Source: Portulaca oleracea
Lineage: Eukaryota > Streptophyta > Magnoliopsida > Caryophyllales > Portulacaceae
Assembly (NCBI GenBank): GCA_029582165.1
Contig: CM055890.1
Location: 4,597,044-4,661,043, forward strand
Direction: 5' to 3'
Length of the DNA: 64,000 nucleotides
In this document: positions 31,438-43,957 of the stretch, piece after piece
Layout of the letters: every line of letters begins with the position of its first letter
Position numbering within the stretch: position 1 is the stretch's first letter
Notes under the pieces: model-generated
The model's database searches: none
The model's input: only the letters and a program-made list of their open reading frames with translations
What the model was told of the DNA's origin: nothing
Program-made: the position numbers and the translations under genes

Positions 31438-34324
31438 GGGAAAGGGTTTTTTTTTTTTTTTTTTTTCTATTAAGTATTATATATATGTAGAAGGGGGTAT
31501 CAAGTGAGGGAAATTTCAAACTAGATTATCATTCAAGCTCTTGTGGGTGTGACCCTTTGTCTCCCCCTCTCCCTCTCGCCAAATCTGCTTGCACTGTACG
31601 ATCACGTTGCCACTGCCGGCCACGGCCCCCCATCATCTTCATCTTCTCTCTCCTCTTCCACTTTCAAGTGTAATCTTCTTCCTCTTGGCTTCCTCCTTCC
31701 ATTTTTCTAGTCACATCTAAGTTATAATCTGATTTTTTTTTCTTTCTAAATGATGTTTTTCCAGAAATTAGAGTGGTACTCTTGTTTTCTTCAAGGAAAA
31801 AGGGAAGGGTCTCAAGTTGAAGGAAGGGAGTGGGTGAGTTTTGGCTAAACCCTTGTTATCTTGATTGTTGCAAGCAATCTTCTTATGAAAATGAACATGC
31901 ATGTAGTTGTAGAAGTTGAATTCTCTGTGGTAGTATGAAAAGTTAGTATATTCAAGGTGCATGTTTATAGATTATGTATAAATAGAGATTAGCAAGAGTG
32001 TTGTGTTGTTGCATGTGGAAATGGATGCTAGATGGTGAATGTGAATGTGAATTCGAGGATGCATGAGTTTAAAAGAGATGAATTTGATGTTCCCTTGACT
32101 ACTTAAGGCTGAGTTTTTGTGTACATGAGGATAACATGATGTTTTATGAAGAATCCTTAGCTAAATCACAAAGACTTAGGCTTGCATGTGAGTTTTGAAC
32201 TTAAAGTTTCATTCTGGTTGGATTTGTGTTTTCCAGGAAATGAAGGAAAGGATTTTTGGTAATATTAGGATTTAATTAGGTAGTCAAAAGTGTAAGCTAA
32301 CACCCGGTTTTTACGATTTTCGTTGTGTATTTTAGAAATTATGACCAAAACCGTAAAACCGTACGAATATGGAAATTTAGGCACGACAGAATGAAAATGG
32401 CTATTTTTCGTCCAGTTAGAGTTTGATATAGCGTCGGGTCTGAACTTGAAAGTTTTAGGAACTGTTTAAGCTTTCCGGAATGGTATGGTATGCGTTCATG
32501 TGACGTCGGATGAGCAAATTATAAGTGTTTGTTTGAAGGGCAGAAATTCTGGAATTTTTCCAGAATTAGAAGTTAGGGGCTGCTCCTATGTTGGGTTAAA
32601 ATTAGGCCTTTTCCCAAGATTAAATCATTGGGTGATAAAAAGATAATTAAAGCTTGATTCTTGAGCTTTCCGTAGACAGCTTATAGGCCCAAAACCGAGT
32701 AGTATGACTCAAGATATCGCGTTCCGAAAAACGTTACCGGCTTGTACAAATTCCGGGAAGATTGCGTAATTAAGTATTTTGACCCTTATAATCATGTTTT
32801 TAGCCTCCGGGGTTAACTGTAAAGTTGTGGGGCACGTCCTAAGCTTTCCGAAAAGTACTCTTATGTGGCAATCCGATATCTCTAGCAATAGTTACCTTCC
32901 TCTTTGTAAATGTAGGGAAATTCTTCTAGGTTACGAACCGGAATTGTTCTTTATGAATTCCTCCCCCTTCTCCTAACTAGATGAGAAAGTCTAACTCTAA
33001 ATTCCTTCCTCTCTCTCTAAGCTTTCGCTCAAGTGATCGTTGCTTGTGCACTGTTCAAGTCCTTGCTTGTTGGTGGTTTCCGTTTTCAGGTGCGTGTACT
33101 ACTTAGCCTTTATGCTATACATGTACTCAAATTATTTATTCTTGTATTATGTTAACTGTGCGCCAAAATCATTCCTACATATGCTTTCAGGCTGAAATTT
33201 TACTACTAAACATGTCTACGAGAAAGATGCTCTTTTATAAGTAAAATTTTGGATTTTAGAAGTGAACTTCATGCTTTAAGACATAGTGTTGGTTGATGAA
33301 ATTAAAGAGGAAAATCCCCCTTATATTGTAAGCATCTAGTTTTAGTCGAGTACAAAAATCAAGGGTTACCTTTTAAGAAGCCTTTTTATAAGCTAAGTTT
33401 ACTTGAAGAAAAGTTCTTTCCATGCTTGATGTCGGGTTTTAGTTAAAGGTTATCTTGCCGGTTAAATCTTTCCAAGGAATTAGAAGTTGTCTTAAGTAAT
33501 AAAGCCCCGCACATGATTTATGTGCGTAAAAGCACACCAAGGAAATAGTGTTAAATACACACCATGTTCACGTGCCTTGAGCACCTCATGAGAATTTATT
33601 TTGTGCCTTAGATGCACACCAGGAAAATCTGGCCAGTAGGAAAGATGTCTAACCACCCTGTGATCGGTTACCCTGTTAAGTCGATATTTGTGACATGAAA
33701 TCAGGAAATTACCAAAAATTGGAGTCCTTGTAAGTTGACTTATTGAACTCTTTTCTTTCAATTTTTATTTGAATTAACTATTAAATGGAGCCGCACGCCT
33801 AGAGGTAATGAAATCAAAGTCTTACTTTCTGCATATTTATTTTAAATCTGGTAGAACTCGTGCCGAGTAAAACTCACTTTTTAAGTTGTCTGTTACTTTT
33901 AGGGCCGCAAGGGAAAGGCAAGGGCAAAGTCACCGACGGGCGGAACCCAAAGACAACCTAGGTGGTATCCAGGTGATCTTAGAGCCCCTTTTTGGAAGTT
34001 TTATAGGGGCAAGGGTTAGGGGTGTGATGAAATTATTTTGGGAATGGTTGTTATTTTGGTTTTGTGGTATGTTGTTAAGAATGGGTTGTATGTTAAGTTG
34101 TTTTCATTTCTTTGGGCTGTATAACTCTAAGAGTCTCCTATCTTGATGATTTTTTATGGTCTAATTATGTGGTTGGGTGAAGTCTTTTGGTGTGGTGTGT
34201 TGGAGTCTTAGCCTAGTCCGTGTTCATAGACGGGGTAATACTCCCAGGTAGTTATCCGCTGCTGATCATTAGGTTAAGTAGTGAGTTAGCTTAATCTGGT
34301 GATTAGTAACCTGCGGGTGTTACA
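31438..34324 (+). repeat. 5' LTR of the Tekay-like element, 5'-truncated
   Basis: Aligns with 49732-52897 of the 3' LTR and ends GGTGTTACA. It lacks the first about 490 bp of the LTR, and it lacks a 250-bp segment present at about 51966-52216 of the 3' LTR. It opens with GGGAAAGGG and a 20-plus T run. The open frame at 33886-34146 is duplicated in the 3' LTR at 52458-52718 and is LTR sequence, not a separate gene. Confidence 0.88.
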
Positions 34325-34328
34325 GTTG

Positions 34329-34340
34329 TGGTATCAGAGC
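34329..34340 (+). promoter_or_regulatory. Primer-binding site, initiator-Met tRNA
   Basis: TGGTATCAGAGC lies four bases after the end of the 5' LTR. It is the standard minus-strand priming site of plant LTR retrotransposons. Confidence 0.9.
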
Positions 34341-34792
34341 AAAACAAAAATTTGGTTGTTAGAACCTTGGTGACACCTGTAGGCCTTTAGTTAGTTCAGG
34401 AAAAGAGAGGAGCCTCTAGGAGGGAAAAAGCAGGGCAAGAAGGAGTTAAGTGATAAATATAGAGTCTTATTAATTTGTTCGAGGATGACATGTGGGAAGT
34501 GAATCAAAGAAATTAGAAGTCAAGTATGTGTAATGGAGTAAAGGTCTTGATTAGGTTGATAACTTATAAGTCCTTAATGGAATTTTCTTTTCCTTCAAAA
34601 AAAAAAAAATCATGGGTAGGTGAATATGCGTGAGTCCTAGGAAGTATCTTAAAGTTAAGTGAGTTGGGGTTCTGCAATTTCTAAGGAAAGAGGGTCTGCC
34701 CGGACTAAAAGAGTAGTGAAATGGGGGTCTTGGGGATTCGTTAGTAACTATAGTTTTCTTTCTTTCCTTCTAATTATCTTGTGTAATGTGTA

Positions 34793-35485
34793 GATGGCCG
34801 ATGAACTCCCTAACCCCTATGCGACGTTCATGCCTCCCGGAGGCAGTGTGATTGACCACATTAATTAGCTGGTAGCTCAGTTCGATATACGACGGGAGAA
34901 CCCAGATTCCATCTACCATGATCCAGTGCGAAGGCGCACTGTCTGTTGAGCACCCTCCCCTATGTCCCTCCATGGAGGAGGTTTCGAGAGAGGTACCATT
35001 CGTTCATTTACTATTATGATCAGGGAACGCATGCTGAGCGTTTTGGTATTTTGGGAGCTTGGTCCGTGGTGACCTTCGAGCTGACTTTATAAGACCGGGC
35101 GATCCGCTGGGATATGGAGCCTTGGGAGATCCCGTACTACTTTGTAGATATGTTTGGGCCGCATCACATCCAAGCAGAAGCGACGACGCCTCCCCCACCT
35201 ACCAACCCCGCACCTCAGCCGACCGAGGAGGAGGAAGGAGAAGAAGAGGAAGAGCCCATGGAGGACGAAGAGGGGGAGGAAGCACAACCTTCCCACAACC
35301 CGTCCCATGCCTCCAATGAGGTGGAGGTCCTTCCTGTTCCCCCGGCACCCGAGCCGATGGTTGTGGAGGTTAGCTCGGACCATAGTGGGGAGCCAAGCCA
35401 ACCCCCGGTCAACCCCAAGACCGAGAAGAACGATGCCATAGAGGACAACGACGACGCTGATGACTCACACTACCATCCCTCTTAG
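34793..35485 (+). pseudogene. Extra reading frame upstream of gag, acidic C-terminus
   Basis: An ATG at 34793 opens MADELPNPYATFMPPGGSV. Reading continues with stops at 34865 and 34946, a frame change near 35012 and a stop near 35090. It then stays open from 35114 to 35485 (PWEIPYYFVDMFGPHHIQAE). The C-terminal half is Pro/Glu-rich with long Glu runs, then a run of small and acidic residues. The frames read coherently as one decayed protein of about 230 residues, lying between the leader and gag, separated from gag by about 400 bp. Standard Tekay elements begin with gag, so this is an additional gene. I do not recognise its family. Confidence 0.55.
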
Positions 35486-35894
35486 GGAACTCAGGTTCGG
35501 TAGGGACCAAGGACGGGGTTTATGGATGTTTTGTGGATTTTGAACTTTGTTATGTTTTGTGGAACAATGATGTAGGTTGGATTGCAAACAATTGATCTTT
35601 AGGTTGTGCCATTGATGGTTTGGAGATTATTTTGTTGTATGAACGTATTGTGGTTGTGAACTATGCATGTAATGTGAATTTTCGTGAAGGCTTAAATTAT
35701 TTTGTTTTATAAGGTATGACTCATTCATAGGTGATTAAGGCGCTGGTCATCCGACAATACACACACAGTGGTGTGAATGAATGATAGTATATACATATAT
35801 GCATGCATAATGATGACCTTGTGTTCCTATGAGAAGCACGACAACTTTATTAAGAAAGGCATAAAACCTAAATTGTTGATGTTTATCATGTAGA

Positions 35895-37183
35895 ATGTCT
35901 AACGCTTCTAACAACGGGCAACCTCAAAATGAACATGGAGAAGATTTGGCCGATAACCGCGAGGCTAACCTGCAACTTCAGGGATATCAAGGGGCCTCAC
36001 ACGTTGAACTGGCATCCTCGGTTAACCGGACCCTCCCACCTAATGAGTATAACCCCGAGGTTTTAGGGCAAGTTATTCAAGAACTCCTTCGTAGGATTCC
36101 TAACGCGAATGATGGAGGAAGTAGTGGAGTGAAGGGGGAAGACTATGCGGATAAAGTGGCTAGAAGGAACCCTCAGACTTATGTAGGAAGTTTCAACCCC
36201 GTAGAGCTGGAAGATTGGATAAGGGGAATGGAAAAGATATTTGAGGTACTCAAGGTACCCAAGGAGAAGTGGGTTGTTATTGGCACGTTCTACTTGGTTA
36301 AGGAAGCAGACTTGTGGTGGAGTACTATGAGGGACAAGTATAAGCAGGTCGAGCTATCATGGGCATGATTCTTGGGAGATTTGAGGGCGAAGTTTTATCC
36401 CCTCTCCCTGCAGCGACAAAAAGAGAAGGAGTTTTTGGAATTGAAGATGACTGGGCCGGACATGACTGTGATGCAGTATGCGGCTAAGTTCAATGAGTTG
36501 GCGTGTTTCGCACCTAATCACGTGACCACGAAATCCATGAAGATCTCTAGGTTCGAAGGAGGCTTGGCGCCGTATTTGCGAAGTCATTTACCGGGACAAC
36601 CCTTCAAGACTATGCAGGAGCTCTACGAACATGCCGCGGAAGTAAAAAGAGTGAAAAAGGAACTACGGGGTGCGTATCAAGAAAGGGAAACCCCAGTTAG
36701 ACCGAAGAGAAAGTGGAACGACAACAGGGCTTCGAGCGAAGTGGGTACCCCACGAAGGATCAATCCACCCCCAACCCGTAGTCGCATCATCTCTGAGCCC
36801 TGCAGGAAATGTGGTAGAACCAACCATTCCACGAATCAATGTCGGGTGGGGACGGACAAGTGCTTATGGTGTGGAAGCAGCGAACATCGGGCAGTGGCAT
36901 GCCCGAAGCGACAGGCAAACCCAAGCGTGGCTAATCCCCGACCGATGCAAGTGCCACGGCCAGCACCACCTCCACCAACTCAGGCTAATGTGAGGAGAGC
37001 ATACTCGATGGGGAGAAAGGAAGCAACTACTTCGGGTATAGTGGTTACCGGAACTCTTTTCATCAATTCCAAGCCTATATATGTTTTATTCGATTCGGGT
37101 GCTTCGCATTCATTTATTTCTATGCATGCTAGTCTTAAGTTAGGTTTACAAAGTCATGAAACTGCAGTAGCATATCAAATAAG
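35895..37183 (+). pseudogene. Tekay gag and protease start, one in-frame stop, cut by a CACTA insertion
   Basis: The frame opens at MSNASNNGQPQNEHG and carries the retrotransposon gag domain (PQTYVGSFNPVELEDWIRGM, WVVIGTFYLVKEADLWW). A TGA at 36366-36368 is the only break before the same frame continues with FLGDLRAKFYPLS. Two CCHC zinc knuckles follow (36801-36842 and 36861-36902), then the aspartic protease motif FDSGASHSF (Asp codon at 37092). At 37184 the CACTA-like element begins, so codons after AYQIS in the open frame belong to that element. Confidence 0.85.
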
Positions 37184-37199
37184 CACTACAAAAAATCTT

Positions 37200-37560
37200 C
37201 ACTTGTGCCACGAATTATGCCACGGGAAATCTAAAATCGTGGCAATTTCTTAGTCTTGCCACGGAAAAATTTTATAGTGCTTTTGATGGTTAAAAATATG
37301 CCACGGACTACAACTCCCATGGCAAGAAAATACTTATGCCACGGGAAAATGTCACCCGTGGCTATAACATGCCACGGACTACAACTCCCGTGGCAAAAAA
37401 ATACTTATGCCACGGGAAAATATCACCGGTGGCTATAACATGCCACAGACTGGAACTTCCGTGGCAAAAAAATACTTATGTCATGGGAAAATATCACCCG
37501 TGGCAATAACATGCCATGGGAAAATATCACCCGTGGGAATGATATGCCGTAAACGAATGA
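37200..37560. repeat. Left subterminal repeats of the CACTA-like element
   Basis: TGCCACGGGAAA, CCCGTGGC and ATGCCACGGACT words occur about a dozen times in both orientations, with a unit of about 60 bp (ATGCCACGGACTACAACTCC ... GTGGCAAAAAAATACTTATG) repeated. These are candidate transposase-binding sites. Confidence 0.8.
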
Positions 37561-38907
37561 CCTATAACTAATGTGGTAAAAAAGTACTTATGCAAATCAG
37601 AAAAATTACAGATGGCAGTCAAATCCGACTTCGAAGTAAATCCGCTCCGATGCGAATCAGAAAAATCCAATCCGAATTAGATAAAAAGAAATTTAATTTG
37701 TATCTGAATCCGATTAAATAAGTCTGGCTTCGATTATAAGTACTTGACCGGAGCGGTTATGGAGGTGATGACCACTGATTTATTCCGATGAAGTCTGATT
37801 AAAGTAATAAATATAAAAAAAATTGAAAAATCATAATTTGACTAGCTGATAGTTAACAAAAATGTCTATTTACAAGTATACTAAAAATTATTTTGGTAAA
37901 TTGTCTATTTATAAGCTTTATTATGGGACATGAGTAGTTAACAAAAATGTCAAATAGATATTTAATACATACCGTTTTATGCAACGCCCAATCTTGTTGC
38001 AAACTTGTAATACGTGATTCCATATTTTTGCAACGACCTTTGTTCACTACTAGAAATGTCTTTATTTATGACCACCGGTCAATAACGGGCTTTAAAACCC
38101 ATCGTAGATGATAGTACAATTATGACGAGTTTTTACCCCATCTAGAATGTAGTGCTTTTTAAGACGGGATTAAAACCTGACGTAGATGTTGTACATGATC
38201 CGTCTTAATTGTATACCCAAAAATGAAGTGAGATTCACCAAATGTTAGGCGGACAATTTTCATCCAAAAAATAAAGGGTATAATTCCAGCTATTTGTACG
38301 TCACTGTAGTACCGAAATCTTTAATCTTTAATTTTTAATATATCTTTAATCTTTAATCTTTATAATAACACATAAATTACAGAATGGAGGTGCTTTAAAA
38401 GGCTTCCCTGCTTCAATTGGAGAATTTTATACCACCTTTCATTTCAATAGTTGATTCGCAAAAACGTTTAATCTACACCGCAATAATTAGTTGGAAGTTT
38501 ATCTACATAAAGTTACTTCAATTTTTAGTAATAACCGCCCAAATCAAACAGTTTACGTATTTTGTACAAATACCTCACCAATTTTAAGATATCAATCATC
38601 AAATTTAAAATTTGGATTAATTAAAGTGGGATATACTGTAGAAGTAATCCCCTATTTTAAATTATCAATCATCAAATTTAAAATTTAAATTAACTAAAGT
38701 GGAATATACGGTAGAAATCTTTCTATAATAAATTATAGAATGATCTCAACCTTTCAACCATAAAGAAAATAATTAATTTTGAAACCTATAATATTGTCAT
38801 TGTTAATAATAAATTAATTATATGATAAATTATCGATCGAAGAGTGACAATGGAGGCTCTGAAATGATAATTTATATGAAATGGAGGGAGTAGTAATGAT
38901 CTCTCAC
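37561..38907. other. Interior of the CACTA-like element, left part, including a truncated second CACTA end
   Basis: 37600-37800 holds AATCCGA/TCCGATT words in both orientations, reminiscent of the hAT-like interiors. At 38045 CACTACTAGAAATGTC starts a second CACTA-type end, with GACGGGTTTTAAA-like and CCCATCGTAGATG subterminal words to about 38210. No partner end is visible. 38210-38907 is AT-rich, with a directly repeated ATCAATCATCAAATTTAAAATTT block (38591 and 38665). A Stowaway-like edge GGAGGGAGTA lies at 38883-38892. No gene. Confidence 0.5.
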
Positions 38908-39716
38908 TAGGGATGGCAATGGGCAGGGTCTGCGGCGGGCCCTGCTGGACCCGAGCCCGGACCCGCCAAAATTTTTGGACTCATACTCGCCCCGGGACCC
39001 GATGGGTCTCAAAATTCGAACCGGACTAACGGGTCCACGGATCCTTAACGGGTCCTTAATGGGTCCAACCATATTATTTATTTTTTACTAGATTTATTAA
39101 CTTTTAGAGTAATTTTATACTTATATACATGTATAATAGTAACTATTCAATTTAAAAATACCTATTTTTAACACAAAAACATCAAAACACCAATATACGA
39201 TGATGATACAAATTCTAAGTTTCCAATGTTAAAACATCACAAAAGTCAACAAGACATCAACAAAATGTGTGAGTTTGGTGTTGCTACTGCAGACTCCAGT
39301 GCTGCGTCGCCTGGTGGAGATTGGAGAATGTGTGAGTGTGGTGTGTGGACTGTGAATGGAGATGGAGTGTGTGAGATTGTGTGGTGAGAGGGGAGGGAGA
39401 TGGGCATTGGGCAGTAGAGTAGTAGTGCAGCTGTCGTCAATGTGGCCTGTGTGAGAGTGACTGTGTGACAGAATCGCATATTAGGATTTTAATCTTATTT
39501 CAAATTTAGTTAACTAAATTTTTTTTTGTAAAATTAATTATAAATGTTAATATTGTGACGGATCCATGGGTCGGGTCTACGGGTCCATGCTTGGACCTGG
39601 ACCCGGACCCGCAAAATATTTTTCGGACCCATACCCGCCCCGAGACTCGCCGGGTCCATTTTTTTGGACCTAGACCCGTTTTAATGGGGCGGGTCCAAGA
39701 CCCGCTGCCATCCCTA
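38908..39716. mobile_element. hAT-like non-autonomous element D, 809 bp
   Basis: TAGGGATGGCAATGGGCAGG at the left and CCCGCTGCCATCCCTA at the right are inverted ends. The flanking 8-mers TCTCTCAC and TCTCACAC match at seven of eight. Arrays of GGGTCC/GGACCC words fill both subterminal regions. The core is A/T-rich and carries a TGTGTGAGTGTG-type segment (39268-39460). No transposase. Confidence 0.8.
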
Positions 39717-40246
39717 TCTCACACACACACACATATATAGAAAAATATTAATCCCATATTTTACAAATTGGACAACAATAATCCCTATTATTGGTTTGTA
39801 ATCTGGTGGTCCAGAAAAAATAAATAAAATTGCATTGTAGTAGAACATTATCGAGAGTATACTCTAAATATCATAGATTTTGTGTTGCATTTGATTCAAA
39901 ACTTAGTATGTTACTTTATCCCGATTTTTAATAAATTTACGACATTTCTCCCAATTTTTTTAAATTTTTTTTAAATTTTTTCACTTTTATTCCTTTAAAA
40001 AAATCATAATAATTACTAGGAGTCTCAAAAAAATAATTTAAAAAATATCATAGTAACTACATATCATTACCTTTCTTGGGGCAGAAACGAAAAAATAAAA
40101 AACAAAAACAATATAGGGCATGCATGAAAGGAATAAAAAGAATTTAGAGGTGGATTTAATACCACTACAATACAATTTTTTTTGGACCACCAGAATACAA
40201 ACCGAAAGTAGGGATTATTATATTTATAATCCATTTTTTTCTCTCT

Positions 40247-40249
<3 letters not shown>
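39717..40249. other. AT-rich interior of the CACTA-like element
   Basis: CA repeats at 39719-39732 and A/T-rich sequence. No gene. Confidence 0.4.

Positions 40250-40336
<87 letters not shown>
40250..40336. repeat. (AT)n microsatellite
   Basis: Nearly uninterrupted AT dinucleotides broken once by TTTATGT at about 40301. The Ile/Tyr frames across it are artefacts. Confidence 0.95.
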
Positions 40337-40339
<3 letters not shown>

Positions 40340-40932
40340 GGATATGGCGATGGGCGGGTTAGGACGGTAGAGTCGCACTTTATCCGTACCCGTTTTCAAA
40401 ATCACTACCCTTACCCTTACCCATATTTAGCGGGTACTAAATATTTGTACCCTTACCCGTACCCACCGGGTAGTGGGTATGTGGGTACAGCGGGTACAAC
40501 GGGTACTATACGTGTATACATAAAGATTAAATTTTACCACCCATTTTATACCCATATGCACAAATTAACCACTGTTTTCGGGGCTATGATATGATATTTT
40601 CAGAAATCAGAATGATATGATATTTTCATAAGAAAAGAACCTTAGCAGAACAGAGAGCATAAGAAAAGAGCCTGAGGGAGTGACGGGGAAAAATTAGAAA
40701 GGGCATTAGGGCAGAGAGACAGTCTTTCTGTGCCGAAATCTAAGTGGGCCTTGGCTAAATTCTGGGCTTCTTATTTGCGGGGCGGGTCAGGTCGGGTACC
40801 CACCAGGTACTACCCTGTACCCGTACCCGTACCCATACCCATACCCGACCCGTACCTTTATTTTTTTTAAAAAAAAATTGTACCCTTACCCGCTTTTTGC
40901 ATGGCGGGTTACGGATTCTATTGTCATCCCTA
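40337..40932. mobile_element. hAT-like non-autonomous element E with GGGTACCC-type array
   Basis: TAGGGATATGGCGATGGGCG at the left faces ATTGTCATCCCTA at the right. The flanking 8-mers (ATATATAT and ATATGTAT) match at seven of eight, but they lie next to an AT microsatellite. The interior is built of ACCCTTACCCGTACCC, GCGGGTAC and complements. No transposase. Confidence 0.75.
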
Positions 40933-42925
40933 ATATGTATATAAAATTTTTTGTATCACTTTTCTAAATTTAGAGTACAAATTTACAAGTTTTTCATTTA
41001 ATTTTATAGGTGTAACTTTTTGTTATCTACTTCCTCCGTTCCTTTTTATCTGTCATTTACGATTTAGGTTTTTAGTGTCAATCTTTCAATAATTTCTAAT
41101 ATAAATGTTTTGAAAAAAAATATAATATTATATTTTTTTTTGATAGTATTTTTTTATTACAAATCTAATGACATTAATTTGGTACGATGAATTCAATGTT
41201 TTTGGCGCAATTTTTAAGGGGACAGATAAATAAATTGACACCCAAAAAACTAGTTAAAATAAATACTAAAAGAAAGGAAGAATCTCCTCCATCTCGACCT
41301 GAGCGTCTGTCAAGGCACTCTCTGGTTCCAGCGAAACCTCCTCCATCTCGCTGCTCTGATTCATCCCCATCGCACTCTCTGATCAATCGCAATCTCTCTT
41401 TCGTTTAGTTCGTCTCTCAATAGCACTCTCTGGTTCGTCTCTCGCTGCTCTGTTCATCCTCATCTCACTCTCCATCTGAGCGTTCTAGGGTTTAATTTTG
41501 TTCATCGTTACTGTATCAATAATGGCTTAATTCTGTTCTCTTGCTCTCTGTCAAGGTTAGGAAGATGGACTTTGCCTAGGGTTTGGCGTTGTGACAACAA
41601 TTTCTTAGGTAATTGATTTCCTAACCCTAAAATTTTTTCCACTTCAAGTTTTGCCCTTTTGTTCTTAATTTGATTATGGCGCTGTGAATTTTTGCAATAT
41701 CGAGCTTATGCCTGCTCCTTTCTCTCTCTTTGTATTACTGGTGTTTGCTTCCCCCCTCCCCTTTTCTTCTTGACGGCCAATTCAAAGCGCATCAGTTAAA
41801 GTTGACTATGCTACTGAACAGTACTGAGTACAGGCATTTTGCATAGCAATATCTCCAAAATGCCTCAAACATATAGAAATTTGAACAATTAAATTCACTG
41901 TCTGTAAAAGCTATTCAATGAAAAGGTTTAATCAGAAAAGTATAGCTGTCTTAACCAAATGGAAAGGGGGGAGGGGGGGTCAGTTTTTTCTCTATTGTTG
42001 TCTTTCACTTGAAGGGAACAAAATTTAGAGTATTAGTTTGTCAATCTTCTTGCTTAGCAACAATTCTCATGATATTAACTGTTAAAAAATTGCATTATGT
42101 ACAAATGCACAACATTTTCCTTTACTGGCTTCTTCTTTCTTCTTTTTTTTTGGGTCAAGTTTTGCCATTTTCTTCTTAATTTGTATTACTGATGTTTGCT
42201 TCCCCCCCCCCCCCCTTTTTCTCTCTTTTCCCTATTTGTTAATGCCGGGTGTATAGCTTTATATGATTATTTTTCATGTGATCAGTAGCATAGCAAATCT
42301 TCTGTATAATGCAAACTCTGGATCTCCGACCGTTGATACTGATTAAGGACATTAAGAAAGGCATAAAAGACTGTCAAATTGAATCATCTTTTTCTGAAAA
42401 CATTTGATTCTCAGCACCAATTGCTCTCCTCAGACCCCATCTAGGATATGGCAAAGTACAGGTTCAATTTTAAAAGGGATATTGGATCACAATATACCAA
42501 CCTTTGGGGTATTGGATTGTAATATACCGACCTTTATTATTGGACAACAATATCCCTGACCTTTATCTTCACAGGTAACTTAAATAATTTTTATGATCCA
42601 TGGATTGAGTGTCCTAGCCCCTCACAGATGCAACCACATCCGTGATACTTGTATTATGAAAGGAGAAAAAAATGATTATGAACCTCTTCTCACGATTCTG
42701 ACAAGTTGTCAATATAATTCGCCCTACACTTTTCATCGATTCTCTCCTTCCGACCGCCACCACCACGCCCTCGCAAAATCGCTTAATAGACCGGCGACCA
42801 TTTCCCCCTTCTTCTCATTGTCTATCTCCTCTCCATTAAAGGTAAAACCTAACACCAACTTTTTTTTTCAGCGGACTTTACTTTTTAAATTGCAAATTTT
42901 GGTTATCTTCTAGGCTTTGCAAAGA
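40933..42925. other. Interior of the CACTA-like element with gene-like leader sequence
   Basis: 41030-41060 resembles a Stowaway end (CTTCCTCCGTTCCTTTTTAT) without a clear partner. 41280-41500 is rich in CACTCTCTGGTTC and TCTCGCTGCTCTG repeats followed by CTAGGGTTTAATTTTG, resembling a plant 5' leader. A segment around 41641-41760 is partly duplicated at 42142-42230 (CAAGTTTTGCC, TTGTATTACTG.TGTTTGCTTCCCCC). 42476-42560 carries about three copies of a TATTGGAT..AATATACC.ACCTTT unit. No intact coding sequence. Confidence 0.45.
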
Positions 42926-43126
42926 AGCTAAGATGATTAGCAAAGAATTGGATGCTGAAGAAGCAGAGCAACCATAAAAGAAGCTGAAGAAGTTAAGCAA
43001 CAAGCTATGATGATTAGCAAAGAATTGGATGCCAAGATTGAAGCTAACAATCGGTTGTGGGAAAAAAGGATGATGAGCATGATGAATAAATTCTTGACAT
43101 CTTCCGCTAGTGGTGATATGGAATGA
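42926..43126 (+). pseudogene. Possible CACTA TnpA-like exon remnant with internal duplication
   Basis: MISKELDAEEAEQ is followed by a stop. About 75 bp later a second copy, MMISKELDAKIEANNRLWEK, runs open for 39 codons to a TGA at 43124-43126 (RMMSMMNKFLTSSASGDME). The charged, Met-rich coiled-coil-like C-terminus is similar in style to plant CACTA TnpA/PTTA proteins. It sits at the expected place before the right end of the CACTA-like element. The family assignment is a guess. Confidence 0.35.
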
Positions 43127-43763
43127 AATTGTTGATATTTGTTGGTAGGTTTTACAAATTTGTGCTTATTTCCATCCTTCTCTGCTTCTGGGTTATGTTT
43201 ACACTTTGCATGTTATCCTTTGAAAGAATGACATTTAGGCTTATTTCCCACAAAGACTATGGTTGCTCAATTTATTGGGGAGGTTTTGCCCAACTTTCTT
43301 CATTATTTTCTATATGGGTGTGTGACTCATTTTAATATAGCCATGAACATTCTTTAACTTGTAGGTATTTGATGGTTAGTGTTAACCATTGTATAGCTTA
43401 GTTAATATAGGAGGTTTTGCTAAAATTTGTTCTATATTTTCTATATGGATCAGTATTCTTAAACAAGTCTTTGGATTCTTAACTAGAACTCTTGTGATTT
43501 ACTATTTGTATTTTATAATTTTTTGAATAATGCTAATGTTGTTATTTTTCCTATCATGTTTTTTTTTCCAGGAAAACAATTCGTCATCTTGCAGATCATG
43601 CAAAAATTGAAGTCAAGTTTGTTTTTAGAGATAGTTCAACTCGAGGAAGACTTATTAGTTATTAGATTGCTAGTTGTGCGGATTTATTTTATGAACTTTG
43701 CTTAGCTAATTGATTTTTGTGTTAGGTATTAGTATGATTTTTTTTTTAAAAAAAACTATTCAG

Positions 43764-43834
<71 letters not shown>

Positions 43835-43957
43835 ATTTATTTATTTATTTATTTATTCTGAGACAATTATTATATTTCTTAGTTATATTATATACGTTAT
43901 ATCAATTAATATCAATATTAATTATTGTAATTTATTGTACAATGTATGCTAATTGTA
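43127..43957. other. AT-rich right interior of the CACTA-like element, with (TA)n and (TTTA)n microsatellites
   Basis: 43771-43830 is a TA dinucleotide run broken once by TATC, and 43831-43857 is TTTA repeats. No gene is seen in the rest. It may be the 3' untranslated part of the former element gene. Confidence 0.6.

Noticed and set aside
33886..34146. An 86-codon frame that appears conserved because a near-identical copy exists at 52458-52718
   Set aside because: The two copies are the two LTRs of one retrotransposon, so similarity is expected without coding constraint.
40067..40405. Ile/Tyr repeat proteins on both strands
   Set aside because: Pure translation of an (AT)n microsatellite. 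The same applies at 43710-44064 and 55101-55298.
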